Under the pieces are notes generated by a model that worked only from the letters and a program-made list of their open reading frames with translations, did not search any database and was not told the DNA's origin. 64,000 bases of DNA from Xylocopa sonorina (lineage: Eukaryota; Arthropoda; Insecta; Hymenoptera; Apidae): contig NW_027490221.1 of the NCBI RefSeq assembly GCF_050948175.1, forward strand, positions 62,001 to 126,000. Reading direction: 5' to 3'. Both the position numbers and the translations under genes were made by a program. Shown piece by piece: positions 1 through 11,482 of this stretch; the first letter of the stretch is position 1, and each line of letters opens with the position of its first letter.

Positions 1-1240
1 GCTATGTGTTCAAATTTAATTCCAAATAATGCTCTAGAAAGCATCCCAGATAACAAACTGCAAGATGGTGGCGACACCTATACCAGCACTATATTGCCAC
101 TTCTGAGGAGTGTCATCTGATCCGTAGCCATTTGTGACCGAATTCATTAGCTAAAATGCCAGAACGTGTTACCAGCACGTTCTAGGCAAGCGTAGCAGAC
201 CGTATGAATCGCGCAGCACCAGGACCATCATGATATGCGTGTCAGCGCACCATTCATGAATCTTCTCAGCAATGACGTAGGGTCACATTTGGTAATGGGG
301 AACCTCTGCTTCCATACAAATTAGAACCGTTAGATGTCAGTAGATGTTCAACATATGAGTATTGTTAGACATTTTGATAGTCGTTTTCCTATATTTATAG
401 TTATTGAGAGAGTCGTATATATTTCTTTCAACCCGTCATAAACTAAAAATATTATTTATAAAAAAGTATTACTAAGAATATAAAAATTAACGCTGTTGCG
501 TCCCTAACTTCGCCTTGTGTAATTTCTTAAATAATATGCTGTGATCGTATTTAATATAACCCTCAATTGCATGAATTTGTAACGATGAATTGAGGAAAAT
601 GCCTGCGCCACTACCACGCGCGTAGCTATGGTGAGCTGATAGTATCATTGACACGGCCGTGTAGCTCGTGTGCTATATCGCGGTGCATTAATAATGTCGT
701 GGTACGAGTGTCGTTCGTTGCTCGTTGTTTACCAAACATAGGTTGTTTGCAAACCTATGACCGGTTACTTTCATTTTTTAAAATGAATTGATATGTTCAT
801 TCTTCCGTAATATGATAGAGAGTTTTAAAACGAGTTCAACGACCTGCAACATGAAGCCATTGAAGGTTACAAAAAGTAAAGAAAGGCGATGATGCTTACG
901 GTTTTGATAGTAAATGAGACATACGTATTGTAAACAGTGGTGGAATGCGTAATGTTTACTGTTTACTTCACTGTCAATAAACACTCTTCGAAGGGCATTT
1001 TAATAATTTGCAGGATAAGTTAAACATGATAAGATTAGTATTGAAATATCGGTTCGATTACGTTTGCTTAGGCTGTTCTTTGTGTCGTCCATTTTATAAG
1101 TACTGAGCTGCGGATACCTGAGGACAGCTCACAAAATTGTTGAACTATGAAAGATTATCATTGTGAAATTGAATCAAAAGGTATTTAAATTCCATTAGAT
1201 TGCAAACAAATCTTAATATTCCATTTTAAATAGTAAAGTA
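1..1240 (+). repeat. Duplicon copy A (partial, same orientation as copy C)
   Basis: This segment matches copy C at about 37,970-38,560 and 41,620-41,800, and the reverse complement of copy B at about 13,980-16,750. Shared landmarks include GCTCTARAAAGCATCC near 31, CCAGCACGTTCTAG near 170 and GAAGGGCATTTTAAT near 990. The copy enters from outside the window, so its left limit is unknown. Compared with C it lacks about 2.7 kb between roughly 720 and 780, and there are smaller indels. A 68-codon frame on the minus strand (778-984) is alignable with a 65-codon frame in copy B, but it resembles no family I know and is probably incidental. Region 1241-1445 shows nothing recognisable. Confidence 0.85.
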
Positions 1241-1445
1241 AAATACTCGTTACAAAACTACAAGAATGGATACATACGTCACTAAGATAAAAAATTATTT
1301 ACAAGAATTAGATAAGAATATCTCAGCAAATTTTCAATATTAAGTTAGCGAACCAAGCAATACGTTGTCAATAATTACGAATATGAAAAATTCTTGAACA
1401 TTTCAACAGAAAGATGATCTAATCAGTAGATAGAAAAATCAAACA

Positions 1446-2640
1446 GATTCATTGTCTGCCCTACACCAGGACGGTGATCAGGCGTGCTTCCTCATCTAGA
1501 CGGGTATACGCGACGGAATCTACCATCTAACAACTAGTTACTCCCACCTCACTGAAAGGGGCGATGGAAAAATCCAGATGTGCCGCGGCGCCTTTCCCAG
1601 CGGGCGAGTCCTTCAGCTACTCCGTCGGAGAGGACGAATCCTAACCGCCGGAGCACCTACGGGGAACCTCGGGGAGGCGAACTCGCTACGTATACGCGAA
1701 CACGCTCACTCTGACCCTTTTTGAATTAGGATGCATCAGTTTGGCCAAATTTATAGATGATCCAGACTGCCAGCCCAGTCTATTCATGTTTGCCCTACGA
1801 AAGTGTCTCGGACTAGCTTGAGCAAATCGATAATGCACCAAACCTCCGAGTCCAGTTTAATTCGATAACCCCAGAGCCCCGTTAGCCACCGGGCAAGCCC
1901 GGCGCCCAGGTTCCACCACGAGGAAGTGGGGATGGGTACTTCCTGGACACCCAGGTTCTGGAACCCAGAAAAATCAAACATTCAATTTCAATTCCAGAAT
2001 ACAACTGTGACGTCCGCCGAACCTCCCGGTACCTCCTACACCCCCCGGCAGAGCCGCATACAGCGTCTGCCGCCATTGCAGAGACGAACATACCGATACA
2101 CGGTAACACAGTCTGATCACCGAACTAAGGCAGCCACCCTCGCACCAAGGAGTTGAACCACACGATCGCGCCTCGACGCGCATACGTCAGACAGTTGGAG
2201 CAGACACGAACCATAGCTTCCGCACGAGGACCATTTCACGCACCACGATGGTCGCCCGCAGTTACGCACACATATTCGTATTATACTCATGTCTATAACC
2301 AAGCGAATTCTAGTATTTAAGCATACGGCACTCTATGTACAAACAGGACGCAACACACAAGTATAGCGTAAGTCATTTCATGTGTAATCATAATTTTAGA
2401 AAGCGTATTATTCATAATTAGAGCCGCGCCAGCTCACGCCGGCCGCGCACGTCTCACCACGACCGTCCGCACCATCGCGAGTGTCGAGCGTCCGCCCCAC
2501 TCCAAGGCCTAGCGACTCGCGTTCCCGCGCGATCCGAGGAGGTCGCTGATCCGCGAGTCAACGGAGAGATCAAGCCCAGCGCTCGATGAGTATAGATCGA
2601 TCCAAGCGCTCATCGCGACCGTACCTATCATGCCTCCGGG
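1446..2640 (+). repeat. GC-rich LTR-like repeat, copy 1
   Basis: A GC-rich island in AT-rich surroundings. It matches the reverse complement of 25,741-26,787 along nearly its whole length: near the start (ATTGTCTGCCC at 1451), in the middle (CACCGGGCAAGCCCGGCGCC near 1888) and near the end (CGAGCGTCCGCCCCACTC near 2485). Length near 1.1 kb, dispersal in two orientations and lack of coding capacity fit a long terminal repeat or a non-autonomous element. I could not assign a superfamily and see no clean target duplication. The frames within it overlap on both strands and are not convincing genes. Confidence 0.6.
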
Positions 2641-3600
2641 CCTTACTCCACCTCACTTGAAGATGTTTGCTATTTCGGTACTATTTTAACTCAGAATTCA
2701 AGTTGCTATTTCCAATTCTAACTTTAATTTTATTCTAAATCAATGATTCTAGTACTTAGTCATTCTTAGCATAGGGCAGTAAAGTGTAAGCTTAGGTTTT
2801 ACTTAGAATATATTTTATTTTTACCAGTATTTACAATCTCTCATTATTCTCAAAGCATTCCTTGCCTTATATTAAATTAAATTCATTACGATACGAAGTT
2901 TTTCACGAGTTCACGCGTCTTCCAAAATCATTCAAGGAGTTCTGACCATTAGTCACGCGTAGTTACCGACCAGTTAGAGTGGCCCTCCGCTTAGCTGCAC
3001 CAATCCACAGTTCGACTAAGGAGAACATATCCATCGTTTTCCATATCTCTGGATCGGCAAACTAGAGCGGTCCCCTCCGCTAGTGGATCCGTATCTGGTG
3101 TTTTGGAATCTGATTTGAATGCGCTTTTCCGCTATGAATAAACGAACTCGACGCGTGGGAAGGAAGAACTTCCCGCATTCTCCAGTGCGCGAATACGTAG
3201 ATACAAGCAGTTACTCCATCGTCGACTACTGTTCCGTCTCATCTCCTGCTGTCTGCCGACCGGACAGCCTTTCTGCATCGCCGCCTCCGTCCCCGATCCG
3301 CACCAGAGATCAGCCTGCCTGGGTACTCGTTCCATTGTCGATTCCGCCTCACAGCCCATACGCAGGGTCCATACAGGGGAAGATCCTCGCCGACGACGAT
3401 ACCTGGAACGAGGTTAGTAATTAGCGGTTTCCAAGATTTCGAAAGTAAATCCCCTTTTTTATATACTTCCTTCCGTGACTTTCGCGCAGTTTTCCGCGTT
3501 CCAAAGAGAACCCGGTCTTCGACGCAATTGTGCGAGCCGAACCGCTCGAGGCTGCGTGTTACTCCGAAAACCGGTTAATTTTCCGCGACCCGAGACGTGA
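2641..3600. other. Unassigned region after the LTR-like repeat
   Basis: Roughly 1 kb with no second copy in the window. It could be the internal part of the element whose LTR-like repeat precedes it. A 101-codon open frame at 3119-3424 (+) is rich in Arg, Ser and Pro and matches nothing I recognise; it reads as GC-rich non-coding sequence rather than a gag. From about 3600 the sequence becomes AT-rich without any feature until the satellite starts near 3930. Confidence 0.4.
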
Positions 3601-3929
3601 CATATCTATAAGAGGTAAAATATTTGGAAAACTTTAATTATAGTCTTCAATGCAAGCAGTTGGACAGTATTTCAATTTTTAAGAAAATTGATGAAAGTCA
3701 ACCATTTTCAAATGGTCAGGATCTTTGCTGTTTGAGCACTAAGTGACTAACAATTAACTGCATAAATTTCAGGTTTATGAACATATTAATTAAAGCTTAT
3801 GCAGACCCGTTTATAACCGAGTTACTAAATAATAATCAACACTTAGTAATCATTTAAGAACTTAAACGATTACACCTCGCATACATATAAAAATATTGAA
3901 AACGTGAAGTGTAAGTGGTTTATCAAAAA

Positions 3930-4981
3930 TTCTTCTAAAAGTACGGACGAAGCCAGTAAGTGTCTTTGTTGAAGTAAGCAAGTTCTAACGTTTTAAGCAG
4001 CGCGATGGCCCTTATCTGCCTACGTTTCATAGCAAGTAAGTTCTGAAGTTCTATGAAATATGAATGAGTTCTCAAATTCTCAGTTCAACATTTAAAATTA
4101 TGTATGTTCTATATATTTATGTTAAGTTTTGGTCCCTATCAGTTTATACGATTCAGAGTACGTAAGATGCAAAGTTCTATGCAACATGATTTCGCTTCGG
4201 ATTTCTGCGTTCGATAGTAGGCACTTTCTAAATCTCCATGCAACGCGATGAAACTTCACAGTCCTACGTTTCAAAGTAATTCCTAAAGTTCCACGAAAAG
4301 GGATGTCGCATATGAGTGTCTACACGTCAGAGTAAGTAGCTAATAACAAATATTTTGTGCTACAAGATGGTGCTTCCCATTTCTACGCTTCAAAGCAAGT
4401 ATGTAATGTTCTATGCATCGCATTATGTTTACCTGCTTCTACACTTTAGAATAATGTGAATGCTCTAATTCCCTGCAACGTAATGGCCCTACATAGTGTC
4501 TACGTTTCAGAGCAATAGACTTCCTATGCTCCATGCAATGCGATGGCGCATCTCATTTCAACGTTACAAAGTAAGTAAGCTTGTAACATTCTATGCATTG
4601 CATTATGCTTATTTGCTACCACACTCCAAACGAATGTGAATTCTACAGTTTCAAGCAACGAGATGGTGCTTCACAATGTCTGCATTTTAAAACAATAGAA
4701 TTCTAATGCTCCATGGAATGCAATGGCGCATCTCATTTCAATGTTCCGAAATAAGTAGGTTGCAATCTTCTATGCACAGCAATATACCGATCTGCTTCTA
4801 TATTTCAAAAGAAAGTGATATCTATAGTTCCTTGCAACGGGATGGTGTTTCAGTGTCTGCGTTTTGAACGAGCAGAGTTCTAATGCATTATGCATCGCGA
4901 AGGTGCATATCATTTCAACGCTTCAAAGTAATTAGGTTGTAATGTCTTATGTATCACATTATGCCTATCTGCTACTACGCT
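3930..4981 (+). repeat. Sat1 satellite array, F orientation
   Basis: Tandem monomers of about 179 bp. The landmark CCATGCAATGCGATGGCGCA at 4531 recurs as a near match at 4711 (exactly 180 bp later) and again near 4889. Each monomer carries three related segments starting TCYATGCA. Early units (3930-4300) are more diverged. The array is interrupted by the piggyBac element at 4986 and resumes after it. Confidence 0.9.
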
Positions 4982-4985
4982 TTAA

Positions 4986-6374
4986 CACGTTGACGCCGGC
5001 GCGGATATTCGCTGTCCGTTCCGTGGGACGGCGTTTCAACTAGCGGTCCGTCCCGTGGGGCGGCGCGGCACCGAATTGTGCTGTTCAATGTGAAGAGTTT
5101 TTTCCTCGTCGGCGCGATGCATTCCTTGCGCCTTAGTTTTCGTCAATACATACCGGGTAAGCGACACAAGTACGGTATAAAATTGTACAAACTCTGCCTT
5201 CCGGACGGATATACATATAATATGCACATTTATTCGGGAAAAAATGAAACTAGAATTGCAAAAACCCATGCACATGATGTAGTCATGAAATTGATAGGAG
5301 ATTTATTATTCAAGGGCCGAATTTTATTTACTGATAGCTTTTATACAAGTGTTCCACTAGCAGAAGATCTCCTCAGCAAAAGAACATATATTTGCGGTAC
5401 AATAAAAATAAATAGAAAATTTCTACCACCACAGGCTAAGCAAAAACAGAAACGGGGTGACATCATCGCTCTGCAAAATCGGAGCGGCGTAAAATTTTTA
5501 AAATAGACTGACAAAAGACCCCTGTGCATGATAACCACTTGTAAATCTCATAATTGCGTCCTTATTCGTGGCAAGGATGACAAGATAAAACCTGATATAG
5601 TTTTTTCTTATAACAGTGTGAAAAAGGGAGTCGATATATCGGACCAAATGTGTTCATACTATAATAATTTACGGAAAACGGTAAAATGGTACCGAAAAGT
5701 TGTAATAGAACTAATATGCGGGACCTCATTAGTAAATGCGTGGTATATACATAGAAAGTGGGGAACTAAACGCTACAAAATTTTAAAATTTAGGGAAAAA
5801 ATTATTGATTATTTATTGATAAGTGAGAATCCCCCAAGTAATGAAATAATAGTTAGACGTAGTAAACATTTTTTAAGTTCGCACCAAGGACCCGCGAGGA
5901 AGATGAGGAAAAGGTGCAAAGAGTGTTACAAACGCTTAACAAATCTAAAAGGTACAAAGTACGCCACAAATAAAACAAAAAAAGTTACGACCTTTTGTAG
6001 CAGTTGTCCGGATAAGCCAACACTTTGTTTAGAATGTTTTAAAAAATTGCATCGGTAATATAAGTAGTTATATTTTGTTATTTTTTATGTATTGATTATT
6101 ATAAGTTATGTATATTGTGTTAAATGTTTGATTATAAGGTAGAAATGTTAATGTATAATGTTAAATCAATAAAATAACATTTTATGCAACGTATTTTTTG
6201 ATATACAAACGTGGACCATCGGTGATGCATACCGCCGCACGGAACAATTCAGCGTGACCCATCGGTGATGCATGCCGCCCCACAGAACAATCTAGCATGG
6301 GCCACCGGTGGGTCACGCCGCCTCATGGAACAGACAAGCATGGGCCACCGGTGAGTCATGCCGGCGTCAACGTG
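4986..6374 (+). mobile_element. Internally deleted piggyBac element (pB1) with intact ends
   Basis: A 1,389-bp insertion in Sat1 flanked by TTAA on both sides (4982-4985 and 6375-6378), the piggyBac target duplication. The ends are perfect 15-bp inverted repeats: CACGTTGACGCCGGC at 4986-5000 and its complement at 6360-6374. Subterminal repeats follow: four copies of a 43-bp unit at 6217-6359 on the right and two related GC-rich copies at 5014-5065 on the left. The body is a transposase reading frame that has lost its 5' part. At 1.4 kb it is well short of the usual ~2.4 kb of autonomous elements, so this is a non-autonomous deletion derivative whose ends still look recognisable. Confidence 0.95.
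5078..6058 (+). pseudogene. piggyBac transposase, N-terminally deleted, one in-frame stop
   Basis: One continuous reading frame, broken by a single TAG at 5504-5506 where the related copies have Trp (motif KFLKWTDKR), so the stop is a TGG-to-TAG change. The readable part starts in the catalytic DDE domain at SFRQYIPGKRHKYG; everything upstream, including the first catalytic Asp (the DETM motif of the 52.7-kb copy), is deleted. The second Asp is visible in FTDSFYTS and the third in GVDISDQM. The C-terminus keeps the cysteine-rich zinc-binding end (CKECY, then CSSCPDKPTLCLECFKKLH). The protein would cut and paste the element at TTAA sites; this copy cannot be active, since a catalytic residue is missing. 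The first residues after 5078 come from fused leader sequence and not from the family. Confidence 0.93.
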
Positions 6375-6378
6375 TTAA

Positions 6379-6985
6379 AGGAATGTGAATCTTACATTTG
6401 CTTGTATCGGGATGGTAATTCATGGTATCTGCTTTTCAAACCAATAGATCTCTAATACTTTATGCATCGCGAGGTCGCACATCATTTCAGCGCTTCAAAG
6501 TAAATAGGTTGTAATGTTCTATGCATCGCAATCCTCTCATTTGCTTCTATGCTTCAAAAGAATGTGAATCCCTCATCACTCCCTTGCAACGGGGTGGTTT
6601 TTCATAGTGTCGTCGTATCAGAGGAATATATTTCTAATGCTTCATGCATCGCGATGGCCCATGTCATTCCAACGTATCTAGATAAGTAGAAAGTAATGCT
6701 ACATACGTCGCATTATGCATACCTGCTACAACGCTACAAAGGAATGTGAACTCTACAGTACCCTGCAACCAGATGGCGACTTGCAGTATCTTCGATGCAA
6801 CGCAGTAGGGTTGTATTGCTCTATGCAATGCGATGGCTTCCGACGTTACAAAGTAAGTAAGCAATAACGTTCTGTGCATCGCATTATGCTTATCTGCTTC
6901 TACAATTCAAAGGAATGTGGATTATACAGTTGCGTGAAACGGGAGAGAGAACGTTATTGTTCTGAGAGGTAAATACTACGAAGCG
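6379..6985 (+). repeat. Sat1 array, F orientation, after pB1
   Basis: The interrupted monomer resumes directly at the right TTAA with AGGAATGTGAATC. About three and a half monomers follow. Orientation changes to R between about 6950 and 6990 without any inserted element there. Confidence 0.85.
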
Positions 6986-8623
6986 CCATTCCGTTGCATA
7001 AAACTGAAGAATTCATGGTCGTTTAAAGTATGAAAGCAGAAAACAATATTTCTGCGAATGGAAGATTACAACATACTTACTTCGAACCATTGCAACGGGA
7101 TGCGCTTCCGCATTACAAGGAGCATTAGAACTCTATTACATTCACTCGTAGACATTCCGGAGCGCCATACCGTTGCATGAAACAGTAGAATTCACATTCC
7201 GCTGAGGTGTACAAGCAGAAAAGCATAGTACTGTGCATTGAACATTACAGCTTACGTACTTTGAAACGTTGAAACGAATTGCGCCATCGCATTGCGTGGA
7301 AAATTTGAACACCATGGATTTGACATGCAGATAAATTGAAGTGTCATCCCGTTGTATAGAACTGTAGAACTCACATTCTTTTGAAGTATAGATGCATATA
7401 AGCATAATGCTGTACGTAGAAGATTACAGCTGAATTACATTGTAACGATTAAATTAGATGCGTCATTGCATTGCATGGAACAGCGTAACACCACTGCATT
7501 GACACGCAGACATTATGGGGCGCCATCCATTTGCAATGGACTGTATAATACATATTCTTTTGAACAGTAAAAGCAGATAAGCATAAGCTACGCATAAAAG
7601 ATTGCATCTTCCTTTTTTTGAAACTTTGAAGTGAGTTGCGATCGCATTGCATAGAGTATTAGAACACCGTTGTACTGTTATAGTAGTTATAGTATACTGT
7701 TATATAGACACTATGAAGCAACAACCCGATACATGGAACTGTAGAATTAACATACATTTGAAATCTAGAAGCAGATATGTATAAAGCTATGCATAGAATG
7801 TTACTGTTTACTCAGTTTGAAGCGCTGAAATGAGATGCGACATCGCATTGCATGGAGAAATAGGATTTTACTCTAGTGATACGCAGGCACTGTGACGCAC
7901 CATCCCCATTCATGGAACTGTGGAATCCACATTGTTTGGAAGTGTAGATGCACATAAGCGTAATGCTATGCATAGAAGATTGCAGCTTACTTACTTTGAA
8001 GGGTTGAAATGAAATGCGATATCACATTGCATGTAGCATTAGAACTTCGGTGCTTTGACACGCAAACAATATGAAGCCCCATCCTGTTTAATGGAACTGT
8101 AGAAGTGACACTCTTTTGAAGTGTGGAAGCAGATAAGCATCACGCTATGCTTTCATGACTGCAGCTTACTTACTTTGAGACGTTAAAATAAAAAGCGCCA
8201 TCGCATTGCATGAAGCACTAGTTCTTCATCGTTTTTACACGCAGACAGTGCGAAGTGCCATCTCGTTGCATGAAACTGTAGATTTCACATTTATTAAAAA
8301 TATAGAAACAGATATGCATAATGCTATGCACAGAAGATGACAGCTTACTTACTTTGAAACGTTGATATGAGATGCGACATCGCACTACATGAAGCACTAG
8401 ATCACCATTGCGTTGAAACGCAATACCATTGGCCGGAAGTGTCAAATTCACATTCTGCTAATGAGTAGATGTCGTCAAGCATAATACCATACATGTCGGC
8501 GTTGCATGGAGCACTAGAATGTCACTGCTCTGATACGCAGACAATATGAAGCACCATCCCGTTTGAATGAACTGTAGGGTTCACATTCCCTTGAATTGTA
8601 GTGGCATACATGCTTAATGTTAT
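6986..8623 (-). repeat. Sat1 array, R orientation
   Basis: Reverse-complement monomers, recognised by repeated GCGCCATCCCGTTGCATGGA-type and AAGCAGATAAGCATAATGC motifs at about 179-bp spacing. Several monomers are diverged or partly deleted. The array is cut at 8623 by the Gypsy-1 left LTR and continues after 12,495. Confidence 0.88.
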
Positions 8624-8871
8624 TGAAGGATAATTAAATTATCTTAATTTAAAAGTTAATTAATAATTCTAGTTTCAAATGTTATGTATTTGGAATATTC
8701 TAAATAGCGAGCGAGAAGTAGTGTGTGGAATAAATGAGTTTTTCGTGTAAATATTTTAAGACGATGAAGTTGTTGTTCATTACCATTCTTTGGAGTTATA
8801 TCTCAGTTGAGATGAACTATTTAATGATTTACAAAATCTTGTGGTTGTCTTTAGTTAATAAGTTTCCTACA
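8624..8871 (+). repeat. Gypsy-1 5' LTR
   Basis: 248 bp, TG...CA, clearly alignable with the 3' LTR but with many substitutions, so the insertion is old. The A-rich stretch GAATAAATGAG near 8728 could serve polyadenylation. Confidence 0.9.
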
Positions 8872-9108
8872 ATTTGTGGATCTCAGGCGTGGTAATTATC
8901 AAGAAGACATTCTAGATTAAAATAGGATACGTTCTAAGGATTGGAATATTACCAAGTATTTGAAGACAGAACGTTGGAGAAAATTCCTTGACGGTCTAGA
9001 ACGTTCGAGAAGTTATTCATGCGACGCGAGTATAGTTTTGAGAGATAGTGCGAGAACGGAAATTAAACATTCGTGTAGAGGCAATTCGAGTTTATACGCG
9101 GGTGTCGA

Positions 9109-10260
9109 GTGAAAATTTTCACAATGAAAGATTTCAGTAAAATCACAGTTACTGCGCTAGAAGAGATATTAATGGAGCATAAACTACCTACTGCTGGTTC
9201 GAAAGCTAAATTAATTTCCCGTTTGAAGGATGTTGACCCAGACGGAACGTGGATAGATGACAAGCTGAAGGAGGTTCGTGAAGATAATGAAGGATCGTGT
9301 GTTGATGTATCATCAAACGTGCAGTCAGCAATGAATTTACAGCAACGAGAAATTGGTTTTTCCATAAAGGAAAAAGAATTAGCAGAAAGTGAGTTAATTA
9401 TGTTGCGCCTTGAGTTAGATGCGATGCGTTGTTAGTGGCGGTGACAATCTCTTGGCATTGAATAATGGCAATGAATGTAATGTTTTATCTGAAATTAGTT
9501 AGCGGCGAACGAATATTTCGGCAGTTGCAAATGTACTTTGTAAATTTGATGGCAAATCTGGTGATTGTGAAATTTGGAAGAAGCAGATCAATTTGTTGAA
9601 GACGATATATAAATTGGAAGATGACGTTACACGATTACTTATCGGTATGCGACTGAAGGGAAAAGCACTTGAATGGTTTCATTCGAAACCAGAATATATA
9701 ACTATGCTATTCAACCGACTGTAGGAAGAATTAAGAGTTACGTTTTATCATCCACAAAGCAAGTTTGAAATAAGGACGGAATTTGAAGAGCAATTGTGGA
9801 AGAAGAACGTGACATTTCATGAATATTTGCACGAGAAAATCATCTTTAGAAATCGAGTACCAATCAACGACCATGAAATACCTGAATACTTGATTGACGG
9901 CATCCCCGATGAAATGCTCAGGAGCCAGGCGCGTATTCAACAGATTACAAAACCCATCAACTTTCGAAAGCGTTTGAAGAGGTAATTCTCCGAGATCAAG
10001 GTTTGTCGAGTGCACAAATGTCAACAAAGTTTGAAAAGTGTGAAGACAGTTTCAATAGAAATGAACGAAAAGAGGTGGTCAATGTGGGTGAGATAAAAGA
10101 GTTTACCGGTAATATTGTACGATGTTATAATTGCGGTGAGCATGATCATATTAGCATGAATTGTCCAACGAAAGATCGCGGTGTAAACTGTTTTATATGT
10201 CAAGAACGTGGACATATTGTATCGAAATGTCCCAAAAAATCTAAAGCGAGTGAAGAGAGC
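9109..10260 (+). pseudogene. Gypsy-1 gag (SAP-like N-terminus, two CCHC knuckles), frameshifted
   Basis: The frame from 9109 begins with a segment resembling a SAP motif (DFSKITVTALEEIL, then KLPTAGSKAKLISRL), a small DNA-binding helix pair, followed by a charged, helical stretch ending near 9435. After a stop the capsid-like part continues in other frames (9520-10,000; for example WHEYLHEK-type sequence TFHEYLHEKIIFRNRVPIND and IDGIPDEMLRS). The frame 10,003-10,431 carries two zinc knuckles, CYNCGEHDHISMNC and CFICQERGHIVSKC, which normally bind element RNA in the particle. Gypsy-2 gives an open 200-codon version of the same region (60,376-60,978), which confirms the original continuity. Start at 9121 (MKDFSK) is equally plausible. 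Confidence 0.88.
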
Positions 10261-10431
10261 TGCGCGACATTAAGAGGTTCGCACCGAAAGTATCTCAAAA
10301 ATGTTTTACTTAATAGATACGAGATCGAAACATTAATCGATTCAGGAAGTGATTTTAATTTAATTCGCGCAGACGAATATATTAAGCTTGGTTTTCCGCA
10401 ATTACGACGCAATTACATTTCGATGGTATAG
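10261..10431 (+). pseudogene. Gypsy-1 retroviral-type aspartic protease fragment
   Basis: Directly after the zinc knuckles and in the same frame, the motif ETLIDSGSDFNLI matches the catalytic D-S/T-G of retropepsins. The frame ends at 10,431 with a stop; downstream sequence to about 10,700 continues the protease and linker in another frame (HKLLIGMNFL near 10,538). Such proteases cut Gag-Pol. In Gypsy-2 the catalytic Asp is Glu (VESGSD), so that copy has lost it. Confidence 0.8.
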
Positions 10432-10699
10432 ATTCAAAGAATGATACGACATTTAGTGAATTTCAAGTAGAAATTACCGTAGATGGGCACTCATGTTCGA
10501 TTTGTATACAAGTAATCTTCAATACCATTGTTCGGCACAAGCTGTTGATAGGAATGAATTTCTTAAATGTAACCTATGTTAGCATTAGAGGTGGTAAAGT
10601 AAACTTTCGTCCATTACCAAAAGTAACGCGCAAAATTGTTGAAAGAGAAAATATTGTACCGGAAATATTTAAAATAGATGTAACGAGTGACATGTTAGA

Positions 10700-11420
10700 A
10701 GTAAATTAGCGAGTGGCAATAGAATATCTTGTTAGTAATTACAAGCCGGGTAAAACCTTTAAACCTGAAATTGCAATGAAATTAATATTGAAGGCGAAGA
10801 GTCTATATATCAATCGACGAGACGATTGTCAGCGTCGCAAAAAGTGATTGTTAATGTGCGACAGGATAAATCGAGACAGAATATTTCTAGCATACATACA
10901 TGATTCGATTATTTCATCAAATGATATTGATAGTGGGATCAAAAATCTTGAAAGGATTTGAATTTTTGCGAGCGGAACTGGTTCAATACTCAGCTGAGAA
11001 AAGTGTTGTTTTCTGCAAACTTCTGTCCAATTTCTCGGGCATGTAATCAACAATGGTTATGTTCGCCCCTCACTAAAATTGATGCAGTCCGACGGTTTCC
11101 AATGTTAAACACGTACAAAGTTTTCTAAGACTAATCGGGATTTTCCGTAAATTTATTCGTGAATACCCTGTAATCGCATGACATTTGTCTAACCTTCTGC
11201 GAGCGAATGCTTAATTTTGTTTTGGAGCAACTGAAAAGGAAGCATTCACACGACTTAAGCTTTTATTGAGTGAGAAACCAATATTGAATTTGTATCAAGT
11301 AGAAGTAAAGACGGAGTTGCATACAGATGCTTCTGCGTTAGGATACAGATCGATTTTATTTCAAACAAATAACTAAGATCAACCTTTTCAACCTGAATAT
11401 TATTTTCTAGTTGTATCGGG
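10700..11420 (+). pseudogene. Gypsy-1 reverse transcriptase / RNase H remnants
   Basis: Only pieces survive. RRLSASQK near 10,820 is the linker before RT. The central RT palm, present in Gypsy-2 as CVDHRQINKK and FLRVPFGLCNSPA, is absent here, apparently deleted near 10,855. VQFLGHVINNG near 11,020-11,055 is the motif at the end of Gypsy RT, and the region to 11,330 reads as connection sequence (EKEAFTRLK, LLSEKPILNLYQ). ELHTDASALGY near 11,310 is the first catalytic motif of RNase H. Several stops and frame changes occur. Non-functional. Confidence 0.8.
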
Positions 11421-11482
11421 TAAATGCTTTTACAAAATTTACATGGCTTTATGCTACAAAATCTATTACTACAGCTTAAGTT

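Noticed and set aside
778..984. 68-codon minus-strand frame, similar to 14,160-14,357
   Set aside because: The similarity follows from the DNA duplication; no known domain, and copy C lost it. Kept only as part of the duplicon.
7142..8451. Many 60-100-codon frames inside Sat1 arrays with similar Cys-rich peptides
   Set aside because: They are translations of the same satellite in different frames, with no consistent frame or start between monomers.
3930..8623. Regular repeats with spacers, as in a CRISPR array
   Set aside because: Repeat units are about 179 bp, contiguous and diverged, and the surroundings are eukaryotic transposons. This is satellite DNA.
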